A DNA stretch of 64,000 nucleotides from UBA11891 sp003533785 (GTDB lineage Bacteria; Bacteroidota; Bacteroidia; Flavobacteriales; Flavobacteriaceae). The translations under genes and the position numbers were made by a program. The notes under the pieces are model-generated. The model saw nothing but the letters and a program-made list of their open reading frames with translations, did not search any database and was not told the DNA's origin. The stretch is taken from contig CATFEX010000012.1 in assembly GCA_949511625.1 (NCBI GenBank), positions 1 to 64,000 on the forward strand, given 5' to 3'. Shown in pieces: positions 17,680 to 26,727 of this stretch; the stretch's first letter is position 1; the number at the start of each line of letters is the position of its first letter.

Positions 17680-19104
17680 ATGGTAAAAAAAATTGGCCTG
17701 CTTCTCGGCCCTTTGGTGTTCTTTTCACTTCAATACACCCCTCTTTTTTCTCTTTCGAACGAAGCTTTGCTGGTAGTGGCTTTGGCGGCTTGGATGATTG
17801 TTTGGTGGATTACCGAAGCTGTATCCATTTCCGTCACAGCACTATTGCCTTTAGTTATCTACCCCTTATCAGGGCTAATGAGTGTTAATGAAGTTGGAGC
17901 GAATTATGGTAGTTCCATCGTATTTCTCTTTTTTGGGGGCTTTGTTTTGGCATTGGCCTTGGAAAAAGTGAATTTACATCGGAGAATTGCTCTCAGCATT
18001 ATTCATCGAACAGGAACAACACCCAACCGTGTGATTTTGGGCTTTATGTTGGCTACTGGTTTTATGAGCATGTGGATATCCAATACAGCTAGTACGGTGG
18101 TGATGCTTCCCATTGCCTTATCGGTGATTCAATTGTTGGTTCAGAGTGATTTTGAATTCACGGCGAACGAACAGCGTTTTTCCCTTTCAATTATGCTGGG
18201 TATTGCGTTTTCTGCCAATGCTGGAGGAATCGCAACGGTCATTGGAACGCCTCCCAATTCGGTCCTAATTGGACTACTGGAAAATGAATACAACATTCAA
18301 ATTTCTTTTTTTAAATGGATGTTGATCGGCTTGCCTTTTTCATTATGTCTTATCGGGCTGATCTATTTCTTATTTACCCAAGTTTTGTTTTCAAATACCG
18401 GAATTGTATTCAAAACGGATGAAGACGTAATTGCACAACAATTGCAGGAATTGGGTCCTCTTCGTCGGGATGAAAAACACGTTTTAGTGGTTTTCGCATT
18501 AATGGTCTTCTTTTGGGTGTTTCGAACTCTAATCAATAGCTATATCCCCACACTGGGACTCACCGATACGATTATCAGTGTGGGAGGGGCCATTGCGCTT
18601 TTTTCCATCCCAAGTGATTTTCGAAACGATCGTTTTATATTGGAATGGAAAGACACTCAGCGGTTGGCATGGGGAATATTAATTTTATTTGGTGGAGGCT
18701 TGGCCTTGGCTAAAGGAATGGCCCAAACAGGGATTGTCTCTGCGATCACTGATGTAATTTCTCAAGCCGATTTTAATGTCTTACTCACTGTTTCACTACT
18801 TATTGCATTGATGCTATTCATGACCGAATTGATATCTAACGTGGCCCTTGTTGCTGTCCTGTCCCCTGTAATTGCAGGTATTGCAATGGGATTAGACATC
18901 CCCATAATCTACATGCTTATTCCAGTGACCATGGCCAGCAGCTGCGCTTTCATGCTCCCCATGGCCACTCCCCCCAATGCCATAGTATTTGCTAGTGGAT
19001 ATATCAAGGTATCACAAATGGCGCGTGCAGGAGTATTGATTAATTTGTTGGCGATAGTGCTTTTGATTTTACTATACCAGTTTGCACTCCCTTTGGTCTT
19101 TTGA
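17680..19104 (+). CDS. SLC13/DASS-family sodium:carboxylate symporter
   Basis: The 474-aa inner-membrane protein has about 11-12 hydrophobic segments. It carries the DASS substrate and sodium site motifs twice: MWISNTASTVVMLP near 127-140 with GIATVIGTPPNSVLIG near 187-202, and ELISNVALVAVLSPV near 385-399 with LPMATPPNAIVF near 425-436. These families import di- or tricarboxylates, or sulfate, with Na+. C4-dicarboxylates are likely, but the substrate is an inference. It is divergent from gapN and ends 1 base before the end of ilvA, so the two converge with no room for a terminator. Confidence 0.9.
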   Translation: MVKKIGLLLGPLVFFSLQYTPLFSLSNEALLVVALAAWMIVWWITEAVSISVTALLPLVIYPLSGLMSVNEVGANYGSSIVFLFFGGFVLALALEKVNLHRRIALSIIHRTGTTPNRVILGFMLATGFMSMWISNTASTVVMLPIALSVIQLLVQSDFEFTANEQRFSLSIMLGIAFSANAGGIATVIGTPPNSVLIGLLENEYNIQISFFKWMLIGLPFSLCLIGLIYFLFTQVLFSNTGIVFKTDEDVIAQQLQELGPLRRDEKHVLVVFALMVFFWVFRTLINSYIPTLGLTDTIISVGGAIALFSIPSDFRNDRFILEWKDTQRLAWGILILFGGGLALAKGMAQTGIVSAITDVISQADFNVLLTVSLLIALMLFMTELISNVALVAVLSPVIAGIAMGLDIPIIYMLIPVTMASSCAFMLPMATPPNAIVFASGYIKVSQMARAGVLINLLAIVLLILLYQFALPLVF

Positions 19105-19105
19105 G

Positions 19106-20353
19106 CTAGACTAGAAACTGATATAAATCGGGTTGGTCATTTAAATATTCCCCATAGAAACCTTCGGCTTTCATTCGCGCCACAAGGGGAACAAAATCTT
19201 CAGCCGATTTAATTTGAATACCCACCACAGCGGGGGCATTCACGCGACTGTTTTTTTTAGAATATTCAAAAAACGTAATGTCGTCGGTAGGACCTAAAAT
19301 TTTATTGACAAAATCCTTGAGAACTCCTGAACGTTGCGGAAAGCGGACAATGAAATAGTGTTTAAGGTTTTGATGCAACAAGGCGCGTTCTTTGATTTCG
19401 GGAGTACGAGTGATGTCGTTGTTTCCCCCACAAATAAGAACTCCTACCTGTTTCCCTTTAAGCTTAGCTTGGTACTGTTCTATTGCGGATAAAGCCAGGG
19501 CCCCGGCAGGCTCGGCTACAATTCCTTCTTTATTGTACAAATCCAAGATCTCCTGACAGATCCGACCTTCCTCAACAATCAAGCAATCGTCTAAGTGAGT
19601 CTGGCAAATTTGAAAACTTAATGCACCTACTTTTTTGACCGCAGCGCCATCGACAAATTTATCGATGCTGCGCAAAGCGGTTATTTTTTTGTTTTGTAGC
19701 GATTGATACATGGAAGGGGCCCCTGCGGGTTCCACTCCAATAATTTTAGTCTGTGGTGAGAGCGCTCTAAAAATGGTTATCATACCAGACACTAGCCCTC
19801 CGCCTCCAACAGGAACAAAAATGTAGTCTAAGGGTTTTTTAGCTTGATTGATGATTTCGAGTGCCATCGTTGCTTGCCCCTCTATCACATCCAAGTCATC
19901 AAAGGGATGGATAAACGGCGACTGATTTTCCTCCTGAAACTGACGAGCGGCTTTTTGGGAATCATCGTAGGTGTCACCTTCTAGCCGAATACGAACAAAT
20001 TTACCCCCAAACATCCGAACCTGTTCAATTTTCTGGCGCGGTGTAGGTAACGGCATAAAGACGGTTCCTTTGATTTGTAAGTCTCGGCAAGAAAAAGCAA
20101 AGCCTTGCGCGTGATTACCTGCACTTGCACATACCAATCCTTGTTTGCGCTCGGCAGGAGTTAGCGTTACAATTTTATTATAAGCACCACGAATTTTAAA
20201 GGATCGGACTTGTTGCAAATCCTCGCGTTTGAGATACACATCGGCCTCCATCTTCTGTGACCAGCGTTCCAACCATTGAAAAGGAGTCTCCAGTACAACG
20301 GAATGCAGTCGCTTTTGGGCTTCTCGAGCTCCCTCAAGGCTTGGCAGTTGCAT
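19106..20353 (-). CDS. ilvA: Threonine ammonia-lyase (threonine dehydratase)
   Basis: IlvA deaminates threonine to 2-oxobutyrate, the entry to isoleucine. The 415-aa protein has the PLP lysine in QVRSFKIRGAYNKI near 47-60, ASAGNHAQGFAFSC near 75-88, the VPVGGGGLVSG phosphate loop near 177-187, and CGGNNDI near 305. A single ACT-like regulatory domain occupies the last 90 residues (LKHYFIVRFPQRSGVLKDFV). This is the medium-length biosynthetic type with one regulatory domain. It is the last gene of ilvDBNCA, 3 bases after ilvC, and its presence in the operon argues for the biosynthetic role. Confidence 0.95.
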   Translation of the reverse strand: MQLPSLEGAREAQKRLHSVVLETPFQWLERWSQKMEADVYLKREDLQQVRSFKIRGAYNKIVTLTPAERKQGLVCASAGNHAQGFAFSCRDLQIKGTVFMPLPTPRQKIEQVRMFGGKFVRIRLEGDTYDDSQKAARQFQEENQSPFIHPFDDLDVIEGQATMALEIINQAKKPLDYIFVPVGGGGLVSGMITIFRALSPQTKIIGVEPAGAPSMYQSLQNKKITALRSIDKFVDGAAVKKVGALSFQICQTHLDDCLIVEEGRICQEILDLYNKEGIVAEPAGALALSAIEQYQAKLKGKQVGVLICGGNNDITRTPEIKERALLHQNLKHYFIVRFPQRSGVLKDFVNKILGPTDDITFFEYSKKNSRVNAPAVVGIQIKSAEDFVPLVARMKAEGFYGEYLNDQPDLYQFLV

Positions 20354-20356
20354 TCC

Positions 20357-21832
20357 TTACACAATTTTTTTCATGGCTGTCATAGAAGCGCGAAGCTCAT
20401 ACCCAATCAATTCAACAGGGTGGTAACGAATAATGTCATTGATTTGGATCAATTGTTGGTTATCAACTCCGTTGTCCTGATTGGCCCCATAGGAACTGCC
20501 AATTACATCGGTATCGATGGATTTCATAAAGTCTTCCAATAAAGGTTTTGCAGCATGATCGAATAAATAACAGCCGTATTCAGCGGTATCTGAAATCACT
20601 CGATTCATTTCAAATAATTTTTTTCTGGCAATGGTATTGGCGATTAATGGGGTTTCGTGCAGCGACTCATAATAGGCCGATTCTTCTTTGATTCCCGAAG
20701 CGACCATCGTATCGAATGCCAATTCAACACCCGCGCGAACAAAAGCAATCATCAATACCCCATGATCAAAAAATTCTTGTTCCAAAATCTCCTGATCTGT
20801 ATTTGCTGTTTTTTCAAAGGCTGTTTCGCCTGTGGCAGCGCGCCAAGTCAAAAGGTTTACATCGTCGTTAGCCCAATCTTCCATCATTGTCTGAGAAAAA
20901 TGACCCGACATGATGTCATCCATATGTTTATGAAAAAGGGGGGCAAGGATCTTTTTCAATTGCTCTGAAAGTTCAAAAGCTTTCACTTTGGCAGGATTGG
21001 ACAAACGGTCCATCATATTGGTAATTCCACCGTGTTTAAGTGCCTCAGTGATGGTTTCCCAGCCATATTGGATCAATTTAGAAGCATACCCGGCGTCTAT
21101 TCCCTTTTCGATCATTTTATCAAAACAAAGGATGGAGCCGGTTTGCAAGACCCCACATAAGATCGTCTGTTCTCCCATCAAATCCGATTTGACCTCAGCA
21201 ACAAAAGAGGATTCTAAAACACCGGCTCGATGGCCTCCTGTAGCTACTGCATAAGCTTTGGCTTGGGCCAAGCCCTGTCCTTGAGGGTCATTTTCAGGGT
21301 GTACCGCTATTAAAGTAGGTACTCCAAAGCCCCGCTTGTATTCTTCACGCACCTCAGAACCAGGACATTTTGGCGCTACCATAATCACTGTTAGATCTTC
21401 GCGAACTTGTGTGCCTTCCTCAACGATGTTAAATCCGTGCGAGTAGGATAGAGTCGCTCCTTTCTTCATTAAAGGCATGACCGCTTTCACCACGGAAGTA
21501 TGGTTTTTGTCCGGCGTTAGATTGATGACCATATCGGCAGAAGGAATCATCTCCTCATAGGTGCCTACTGCAAAGGAATTATCTACCGCATTTTGATAGG
21601 ACGCTCTTTTATTGTCAATGGCTCCTTGACGAAGCGTATAGGAAATATCCAAGCCGGAATCCCGCATGTTCAACCCCTGGTTAAGTCCTTGCGCACCACA
21701 ACCCACAATGACAATTTTTTTGCCTTTGAGTTCGGCTACGCCTTCACTAAATTCATCGGTTTCCATAAAACGACATTGCCCAAGTTGGTTTAATTTTTCG
21801 CTTAAAGTGAGTTGGTTAAAATAATTAGCCAT
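20357..21832 (-). CDS. ilvC: Ketol-acid reductoisomerase, class II (long form)
   Basis: IlvC isomerises and reduces acetolactate and acetohydroxybutyrate with NADPH. At 491 aa it is the long, E. coli-like class II enzyme with a duplicated knotted C-terminal domain, not the 330-aa class I form. Visible are the Rossmann motif IVIVGCGAQGLNQGLNMRDSG near 36-56, NLTPDKNH near 108-115, APKCPGSEVREEYKRGFGVP near 152-171, and metal-binding Asp/Glu in KSDLMGEQTILCG near 214-226. It lies 10 bases after ilvN and 3 bases before ilvA. Confidence 0.97.
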   Translation of the reverse strand: MANYFNQLTLSEKLNQLGQCRFMETDEFSEGVAELKGKKIVIVGCGAQGLNQGLNMRDSGLDISYTLRQGAIDNKRASYQNAVDNSFAVGTYEEMIPSADMVINLTPDKNHTSVVKAVMPLMKKGATLSYSHGFNIVEEGTQVREDLTVIMVAPKCPGSEVREEYKRGFGVPTLIAVHPENDPQGQGLAQAKAYAVATGGHRAGVLESSFVAEVKSDLMGEQTILCGVLQTGSILCFDKMIEKGIDAGYASKLIQYGWETITEALKHGGITNMMDRLSNPAKVKAFELSEQLKKILAPLFHKHMDDIMSGHFSQTMMEDWANDDVNLLTWRAATGETAFEKTANTDQEILEQEFFDHGVLMIAFVRAGVELAFDTMVASGIKEESAYYESLHETPLIANTIARKKLFEMNRVISDTAEYGCYLFDHAAKPLLEDFMKSIDTDVIGSSYGANQDNGVDNQQLIQINDIIRYHPVELIGYELRASMTAMKKIV

Positions 21833-21842
21833 GTTTATCTTG

Positions 21843-22385
21843 TTATTTGTTCTTTTTAAAAGTATTTAATATTTCGGAAATCCCCATTTTAGATTTGGTA
21901 ACAGAGATACGGCCTGAACGGACAAACTGAAGCAGTCCGTAGGGGGCTAAATCGTTGTATAGTTTTTCGGTCTCGTGACGAAAACCCGTTTTTTCAATGA
22001 CAAAAAATTCGGGAGATACCGTGACAATATTAGCATGACTCTCCTTGATCACATTTTGAATGTGTCGTTCTTCAAACAAAGCGCTGGATTTGACTTTATA
22101 GAGGGCTGATTCTTGAAAAATAGTTTCTTCATCTGTATGGTAAAAGGCTTTGATTACATCTACTTGCTTTTCTATTTGCCCTACAATTTTTTTGATTTTT
22201 GTTTGTGTCATTTGAACCACGATCACAAAACGGAAGACATTTTTAATTTCCGAAGGAGAGGTCGAAAAACTTTCAATGTTAATGTGACGTTTGAGAAAAA
22301 TAGCCGAAATACGATTGAGCAAGCCAATGTTATTTTCAGAATAGATTGATATGGTATACAGTTGTTTCTCTTCCATCTTATTCAA
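21843..22385 (-). CDS. ilvN: Acetolactate synthase small (regulatory) subunit
   Basis: This 180-aa subunit binds valine and stimulates and inhibits IlvB. It begins with an ACT domain: YTISIYSENNIGLLNRISAIFLKRHINIESFS split over residues 10-41, with the NIGLLNRI ligand loop. A second C-terminal ACT-like domain ends around FVRSGRISVTK. It overlaps the end of ilvB by 8 bases, so the two subunits are translationally coupled. Confidence 0.95.
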   Translation of the reverse strand: MNKMEEKQLYTISIYSENNIGLLNRISAIFLKRHINIESFSTSPSEIKNVFRFVIVVQMTQTKIKKIVGQIEKQVDVIKAFYHTDEETIFQESALYKVKSSALFEERHIQNVIKESHANIVTVSPEFFVIEKTGFRHETEKLYNDLAPYGLLQFVRSGRISVTKSKMGISEILNTFKKNK

Positions 22386-24084
22386 GCCTTATGTCTGAAA
22401 CCGAGGCGCCTGAAGGAATCATCGGAAACACATTATCTTCTTTTTCAACACACACTTCCAGAAAATAGGGCTTTTCTGAGGCGATCATTGCTTGAACAGC
22501 TCCATCTAAATCTTCCCGTTTGGAAACCGATTGTGCATCGATATGGTAGGCTTTGGCAATACTGACAAAATCGGGATTGATCATTTCTGTAGAAGCATAG
22601 CGCTTGTCAAAAAAGAGCTGCTGCCACTGCCGAACCATCCCCAAGAAATCGTTATTTAAAACGACGATCTTTACTGGAATTTGACCTTGAAAAATAGTTC
22701 CCAATTCTTGGATGGTCATTTGATAGCCCCCATCGCCAATCACAGCAACCACTTCCCGTTCCGGAGCACCCATTTTGGCGCCGATGGCTGCTGGAAGCGC
22801 AAATCCCATTGTTCCCAGTCCACCCGAGGTAACATTGCTTTTAGATTTGACAAATTTGGCATAGCGACAGGTTACCATTTGATGCTGTCCCACATCGGTA
22901 ACAATCACGGCGTCGCCTCCCGTATGTCGGTTGATGGCTTCTACTGCCTCTCCCATAGTCAAACCGGTTTTGGTTGGATTCAAATCCTGATGGATTACTT
23001 TTTGGTATTCGGTTTTTTGATGTCCCTCAAAAACAGCCAACCATTCTGGGTGGCTATTGGCTATCACCAAAGGAAGCAACTGAGCAAGGCTCTCTTTGCA
23101 ATCCCCAAGAACGGCTATATCTGCCGTTACGTTTTTATTCACTTCGGCTGGATCAATTTCAAAATGAATGACTTTAGCTTGTTTAGCATAGGTATCTAAA
23201 CTCCCGGTCACCCGATCGTCAAATCGCATTCCAATCGCGAGTAATAAATCGCATTCATTGGTTAACAAATTAGGACCATAGTTTCCGTGCATTCCCACCA
23301 TCCCAACATTCAAAGGATGAGCAGTAGGTAGGCCCGAAAGTCCGAGTATCGTCCAAGCGGCTGGAATCCCTGTTTTCTCAACCAAGGCTTTAAATTCTTC
23401 CTCGGCATTACCAAGCAGTACGCCTTGTCCCCAAACGATCATGGGTTTCTTAGCCGCATTTATCAATTCCGCAGCTGCTATTAGCGACTCTTTTGTGAGC
23501 GTTGGCTTGGGAACATAGCTTCGAATACCTGTACAGGTCTCATAGGAAAAATCGAAAAAATCGAACTGAGCATTCTTGGTAATATCAATCAATACCGGTC
23601 CGGGACGACCCGAACGAGCAATGTAGAATGCCTTTGCCATAATTTCTGGAATTTCTTCGGCATGTGTAACTTGGTAATTCCATTTGGTTACCGGGGTGGA
23701 TATACCAATGATATCCGTTTCTTGGAAAGCATCGGAACCCAATAAATGAGCCGCTACCTGACCAGTGATGCAAACCATTGGAGTAGAATCAATTTGCGCA
23801 TCGGCAATACCCGTCACCAAGTTGGTGGCACCCGGGCCAGAGGTAGCCATAGCAACCCCAACACGTCCCGAGGTACGGGCATAGCCTTGGGCCATATGAG
23901 TGGCTCCTTGTTCGTGTCGGGTTAAGACATGATTGAGTTGGTCTTGGAACTTGAATAATTCGTCATAAATGGGCATAATCGCACCGCCAGGGTAGCCATA
24001 CACCAAATCCACTCCTTCCTCAAGAAGGCAGCGAATTACAGCTTCGGCTCCCGAAATGTGCATTTTTTTGTTTGTTGTTGCCAT
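22378..24084 (-). CDS. ilvB: Acetolactate synthase large (catalytic) subunit
   Basis: The ThDP- and FAD-dependent enzyme makes acetolactate or 2-aceto-2-hydroxybutyrate. The 568-aa product is full length. It shows VYGYPGGAIMPIYDEL near 23-38, the ThDP-activating Glu in LTRHEQGATHMAQGYAR near 54-70, SGPGATNLVTGIADAQ near 82-97, the GDGGYQMTIQELGTI cofactor motif near 447-461, and LNNDFLGMVRQWQ near 478-490. It lies between ilvD (3 bases upstream) and ilvN (8-base overlap). Confidence 0.97.
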   Translation of the reverse strand: MATTNKKMHISGAEAVIRCLLEEGVDLVYGYPGGAIMPIYDELFKFQDQLNHVLTRHEQGATHMAQGYARTSGRVGVAMATSGPGATNLVTGIADAQIDSTPMVCITGQVAAHLLGSDAFQETDIIGISTPVTKWNYQVTHAEEIPEIMAKAFYIARSGRPGPVLIDITKNAQFDFFDFSYETCTGIRSYVPKPTLTKESLIAAAELINAAKKPMIVWGQGVLLGNAEEEFKALVEKTGIPAAWTILGLSGLPTAHPLNVGMVGMHGNYGPNLLTNECDLLLAIGMRFDDRVTGSLDTYAKQAKVIHFEIDPAEVNKNVTADIAVLGDCKESLAQLLPLVIANSHPEWLAVFEGHQKTEYQKVIHQDLNPTKTGLTMGEAVEAINRHTGGDAVIVTDVGQHQMVTCRYAKFVKSKSNVTSGGLGTMGFALPAAIGAKMGAPEREVVAVIGDGGYQMTIQELGTIFQGQIPVKIVVLNNDFLGMVRQWQQLFFDKRYASTEMINPDFVSIAKAYHIDAQSVSKREDLDGAVQAMIASEKPYFLEVCVEKEDNVFPMIPSGASVSDIRLE

Positions 24085-24087
24085 AAT

Positions 24088-25764
24088 CTATTGGTCTGTA
24101 ACACACCCTTCAGAGGCGGTTGCAACGTTCTTAATATATTTGAACAATACCCCTTTACTAAACTTATAGGGGGGTTGTTTCCATTTTTTTCTTCGATTTT
24201 CCAATTCGGCTTCGGATAGAGCCACGTCTAGCGTATTGGCTTCGGCATCGATTGTGATTTCGTCTCCAGTCTCCACAAGACCAATCGGGCCTCCTTCTTG
24301 GGCTTCAGGAACAATGTGCCCCACCACAAAACCGTGGGTTCCTCCAGAAAAACGCCCATCCGTAATCAAGGCGACAGACTTTCCCAGTCCCACTCCCATA
24401 ATAGCAGCTGTCGGTTTGAGCATCTCTGGCATACCCGGGCCTCCTTTGGGACCTTCGTAGCGAATCACTACCACTTCTCCTGCTTGTACCTCCCCTTTTT
24501 TGATGCCTGCATTAGCTTCAAACTCTCCGTTGAATACTCGAGCTGGACCCTTAAATAACAAGCCCTCCTTCCCAGTGATTTTTGCCACTGAACCGCCAGG
24601 GGCTAGGTTTCCTTTCAGAATTCGAATGTGACCGGTGGGCTTGATGGGAGCCTCCAACGAGCGAATGATGGTTTGTCCTTCTTGTAAGGAGGGAAGGTCT
24701 GACAAGTTTTCTGCAAGAGTCTTTCCTGTGACTGTCATACAATCACCATGCAGCAATCCGTTATCCAACATGAATTTTAGTACGGCTGGAATTCCACCTA
24801 CGGCATGTAGATCTTTCATCAAAAATTTACCGCTGGGTTTCAAATCTGCCAAAAAAGGAGTTGAATCACTAATCGCTTGAAAGTCATCGATTGTCAATTC
24901 AATTTCTGCTGCTTTGGCAATGGCCAAGAAGTGAAGGACAGCGTTTGTAGAACCTCCAAGTATGGCAATCAAACGCAGGGCGTTTTCCAATGCCTTCCGG
25001 GTAACAATATCTCGGGGTTTCAAATCTTTCTTCAGAAGTTCCAAAAGAGCTTCACCCACTTCATGACACTCCTCATTTTTTTCTTTACTAATCGCAGGGT
25101 TGGATGAATTATACGGAAGAGCCATGCCAAGTGCTTCAATGGCAGAAGCCATGGTATTGGCAGTATACATTCCCCCGCAAGCACCCGCACCAGGGCAAGC
25201 CTTTTTGATCACACTTTTAAATTCTTTCTCGTCTATGGTTCCTGCCACTTTCTCTCCCCAAGCTTCAAAAGCCGAGACCACATCCAATTCTTTCCCATTG
25301 TGGCATCCAGAGCCTATCGTTCCACCGTAGACCAATATACCGGGGCGGTTCAATCGCAACATCGCCATTAAGGCACCGGGCATATTCTTGTCGCAGCCCA
25401 CTACGGTTACCACTCCGTCGTAGGACATGGCTTGCACCACGGTTTCCACAGAGTCGGCGATTACGTCCCTGGAGGGCAAGGAAAACCGCATTCCGGGTGT
25501 CCCCATAGAAATCCCATCACTCACACCAATCGTATTGAAAATCAAACCCACCATTTGATCAGCAGGCATGCCTTTTTTAATTTGCTCCGACAATCCATTG
25601 AGGTGCATGTTGCAGGGGTTACCCTCATAGCCGGTACTGGCAATCCCAACGAGCGGCTTTTGAAAATCATCTTCTGTCAAACCAATAGCATGCAGCATTG
25701 CTTGTGCAGCGGGTTGCGTTGGATCTTGTGTGACCTGGTGGCTGAATTTTGTAAGATTATTCAT
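24088..25764 (-). CDS. ilvD: Dihydroxy-acid dehydratase
   Basis: IlvD dehydrates dihydroxy acids to the 2-oxo acids of valine and isoleucine with an iron-sulfur cluster. The 558-aa protein has VVGCDKNMPGALMAMLR near 119-135, CPGAGACGGMYTANTMASAIEALG near 188-211 with the cluster cysteines, and DGRFSGGTHGFVVGHIVPEA near 470-489. It is first in ilvDBNCA. A 13-codon leader ORF rich in branched-chain codons ends 48 bases upstream of its ATG, so expression is probably tuned to aminoacyl-tRNA supply. Confidence 0.97.
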   Translation of the reverse strand: MNNLTKFSHQVTQDPTQPAAQAMLHAIGLTEDDFQKPLVGIASTGYEGNPCNMHLNGLSEQIKKGMPADQMVGLIFNTIGVSDGISMGTPGMRFSLPSRDVIADSVETVVQAMSYDGVVTVVGCDKNMPGALMAMLRLNRPGILVYGGTIGSGCHNGKELDVVSAFEAWGEKVAGTIDEKEFKSVIKKACPGAGACGGMYTANTMASAIEALGMALPYNSSNPAISKEKNEECHEVGEALLELLKKDLKPRDIVTRKALENALRLIAILGGSTNAVLHFLAIAKAAEIELTIDDFQAISDSTPFLADLKPSGKFLMKDLHAVGGIPAVLKFMLDNGLLHGDCMTVTGKTLAENLSDLPSLQEGQTIIRSLEAPIKPTGHIRILKGNLAPGGSVAKITGKEGLLFKGPARVFNGEFEANAGIKKGEVQAGEVVVIRYEGPKGGPGMPEMLKPTAAIMGVGLGKSVALITDGRFSGGTHGFVVGHIVPEAQEGGPIGLVETGDEITIDAEANTLDVALSEAELENRRKKWKQPPYKFSKGVLFKYIKNVATASEGCVTDQ

Positions 25765-25812
25765 AGATTATTACGAATTTAAAGGCACTCGTGGGCTTGT
25801 GGCACACACATC

Positions 25813-25851
25813 CTAAAGTTGTATTACATTCAATGTGGGAATTATCAACAT
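25813..25851 (-). CDS. Putative ilv leader peptide MLIIPTLNVIQL
   Basis: In the 5' leader of ilvD the minus strand reads ATG TTG ATA ATT CCC ACA TTG AAT GTA ATA CAA CTT TAG. Seven of the eleven codons after the start specify Leu, Ile or Val, the three end products of the operon. The ORF lies about 95 bases after a perfect -7 box and 48 bases before ilvD. That is the layout of an attenuation leader. No classic GC-rich hairpin with a T run follows; the only downstream structures are short (for example TGTG-TGC-CACA). The mechanism may therefore differ from E. coli ilvGMEDA. Chance cannot be excluded for an ORF this short. Confidence 0.6.
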   Translation of the reverse strand: MLIIPTLNVIQL

Positions 25852-25946
25852 AACTAATTGAAAAAGAATGGATTGATAAATATATTTTCACACAGTCAAT
25901 CTGCAGGAAAAAAACAACTTCCCCTGCTCCTGTTTTAATTAAATAA

Positions 25947-25954
25947 CAAAATTA
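25947..25954 (-). promoter_or_regulatory. -7 box of ilvDBNCA promoter
   Basis: The minus strand reads TAATTTTG, a perfect TAnnTTTG match, about 183 bases before the ilvD ATG. Transcription from here would include the leader ORF at 25851-25813. A short GCAGG/CCTGC pairing lies between promoter and leader. No TTG sits at -33. Confidence 0.5.
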
Positions 25955-25998
25955 GACACATTTTCCCAGAGTTGGCGATATTTGTTTAAAAATTGGAA

Positions 25999-26724
25999 AT
26001 GAAAAAGCGAAGTGTTACTGATGCCATTCGCCACAGAAGATCGGTTCGTATTCAAAGCGATCGACCCATTGAAGCTCCTTTGGTAAAAGCCTGTATTGAG
26101 AATGCCACCTTAGCCCCCAATAGTAGTAACATGCAATTATGGGAATTCTATCACATCACGAGTGCGACTGCTAAAAAAGAAATACGCGCAGCCTGCTTCA
26201 ATCAATCGGCAGCCAAAACAGCCCAACAATTGGTGATCCCTGTCGTGCGAATGGACCTGTGGGAAACCCGATTGAAAGCCCTAAAACAAAATTTGATCGA
26301 CCAATTTGAATCGGCCGAAGAAAGAAACTCTGAAAAAGAAGCCAAAGCCCTCGCTTATTTGGAAAAAGACCTACCCAAAGTGTACCAAAAAAAATCATGG
26401 TGGACGACTCGAAAAGAACAAAAAGAAGTCGTGAAAAAAGGGAAATCGAAAGCCGTTTATCGAGAAATAGGTGCTGAAAATTTGCGAATCATAGGGCATA
26501 AAAGCGTAGCCTTGGCGGCACAAAATTTTATGGTCAGTATGGCCGAAATAGGTTATGACACCTGTCCCATGGAAGGTTTTGATTCCGAACGGATAAAAGA
26601 ACATTTGGCCCTTCCACCTGAGGCAGAAATTTCTATGGTTATCGGTTGTGGAATCCGCGCCGAAAATGGTATTTATGGCCCTCAATTTCGACTGCCCTTG
26701 GAAAAAGTCTATTTCGAAAAATAA
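25999..26724 (+). CDS. Nitroreductase-family FMN oxidoreductase
   Basis: The 241-aa protein is a nitroreductase-fold flavoenzyme. Visible features are the FMN-binding IRHRRSVRIQSDRPI near 10-24, LAPNSSNMQLWEFYHI near 38-53, and the C-terminal AEIGYDTCPMEGFDSERI near 184-201. A charged insert of about 70 residues (KALKQNLIDQF to GKSKAVYRE) interrupts the core and is longer than in NfsB. The substrate is unknown. I use the ATG at 25999; a TTG six bases earlier would add two residues. It is divergent from ilvD and converges with pxpC, with 3 bases between stops. Confidence 0.85.
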   Translation: MKKRSVTDAIRHRRSVRIQSDRPIEAPLVKACIENATLAPNSSNMQLWEFYHITSATAKKEIRAACFNQSAAKTAQQLVIPVVRMDLWETRLKALKQNLIDQFESAEERNSEKEAKALAYLEKDLPKVYQKKSWWTTRKEQKEVVKKGKSKAVYREIGAENLRIIGHKSVALAAQNFMVSMAEIGYDTCPMEGFDSERIKEHLALPPEAEISMVIGCGIRAENGIYGPQFRLPLEKVYFEK

Positions 26725-26727
26725 GCC

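Noticed and set aside
22681..23199. 172-codon plus-strand ORF inside ilvB
   Set aside because: It is antisense to strongly conserved ilvB sequence and has no family features.
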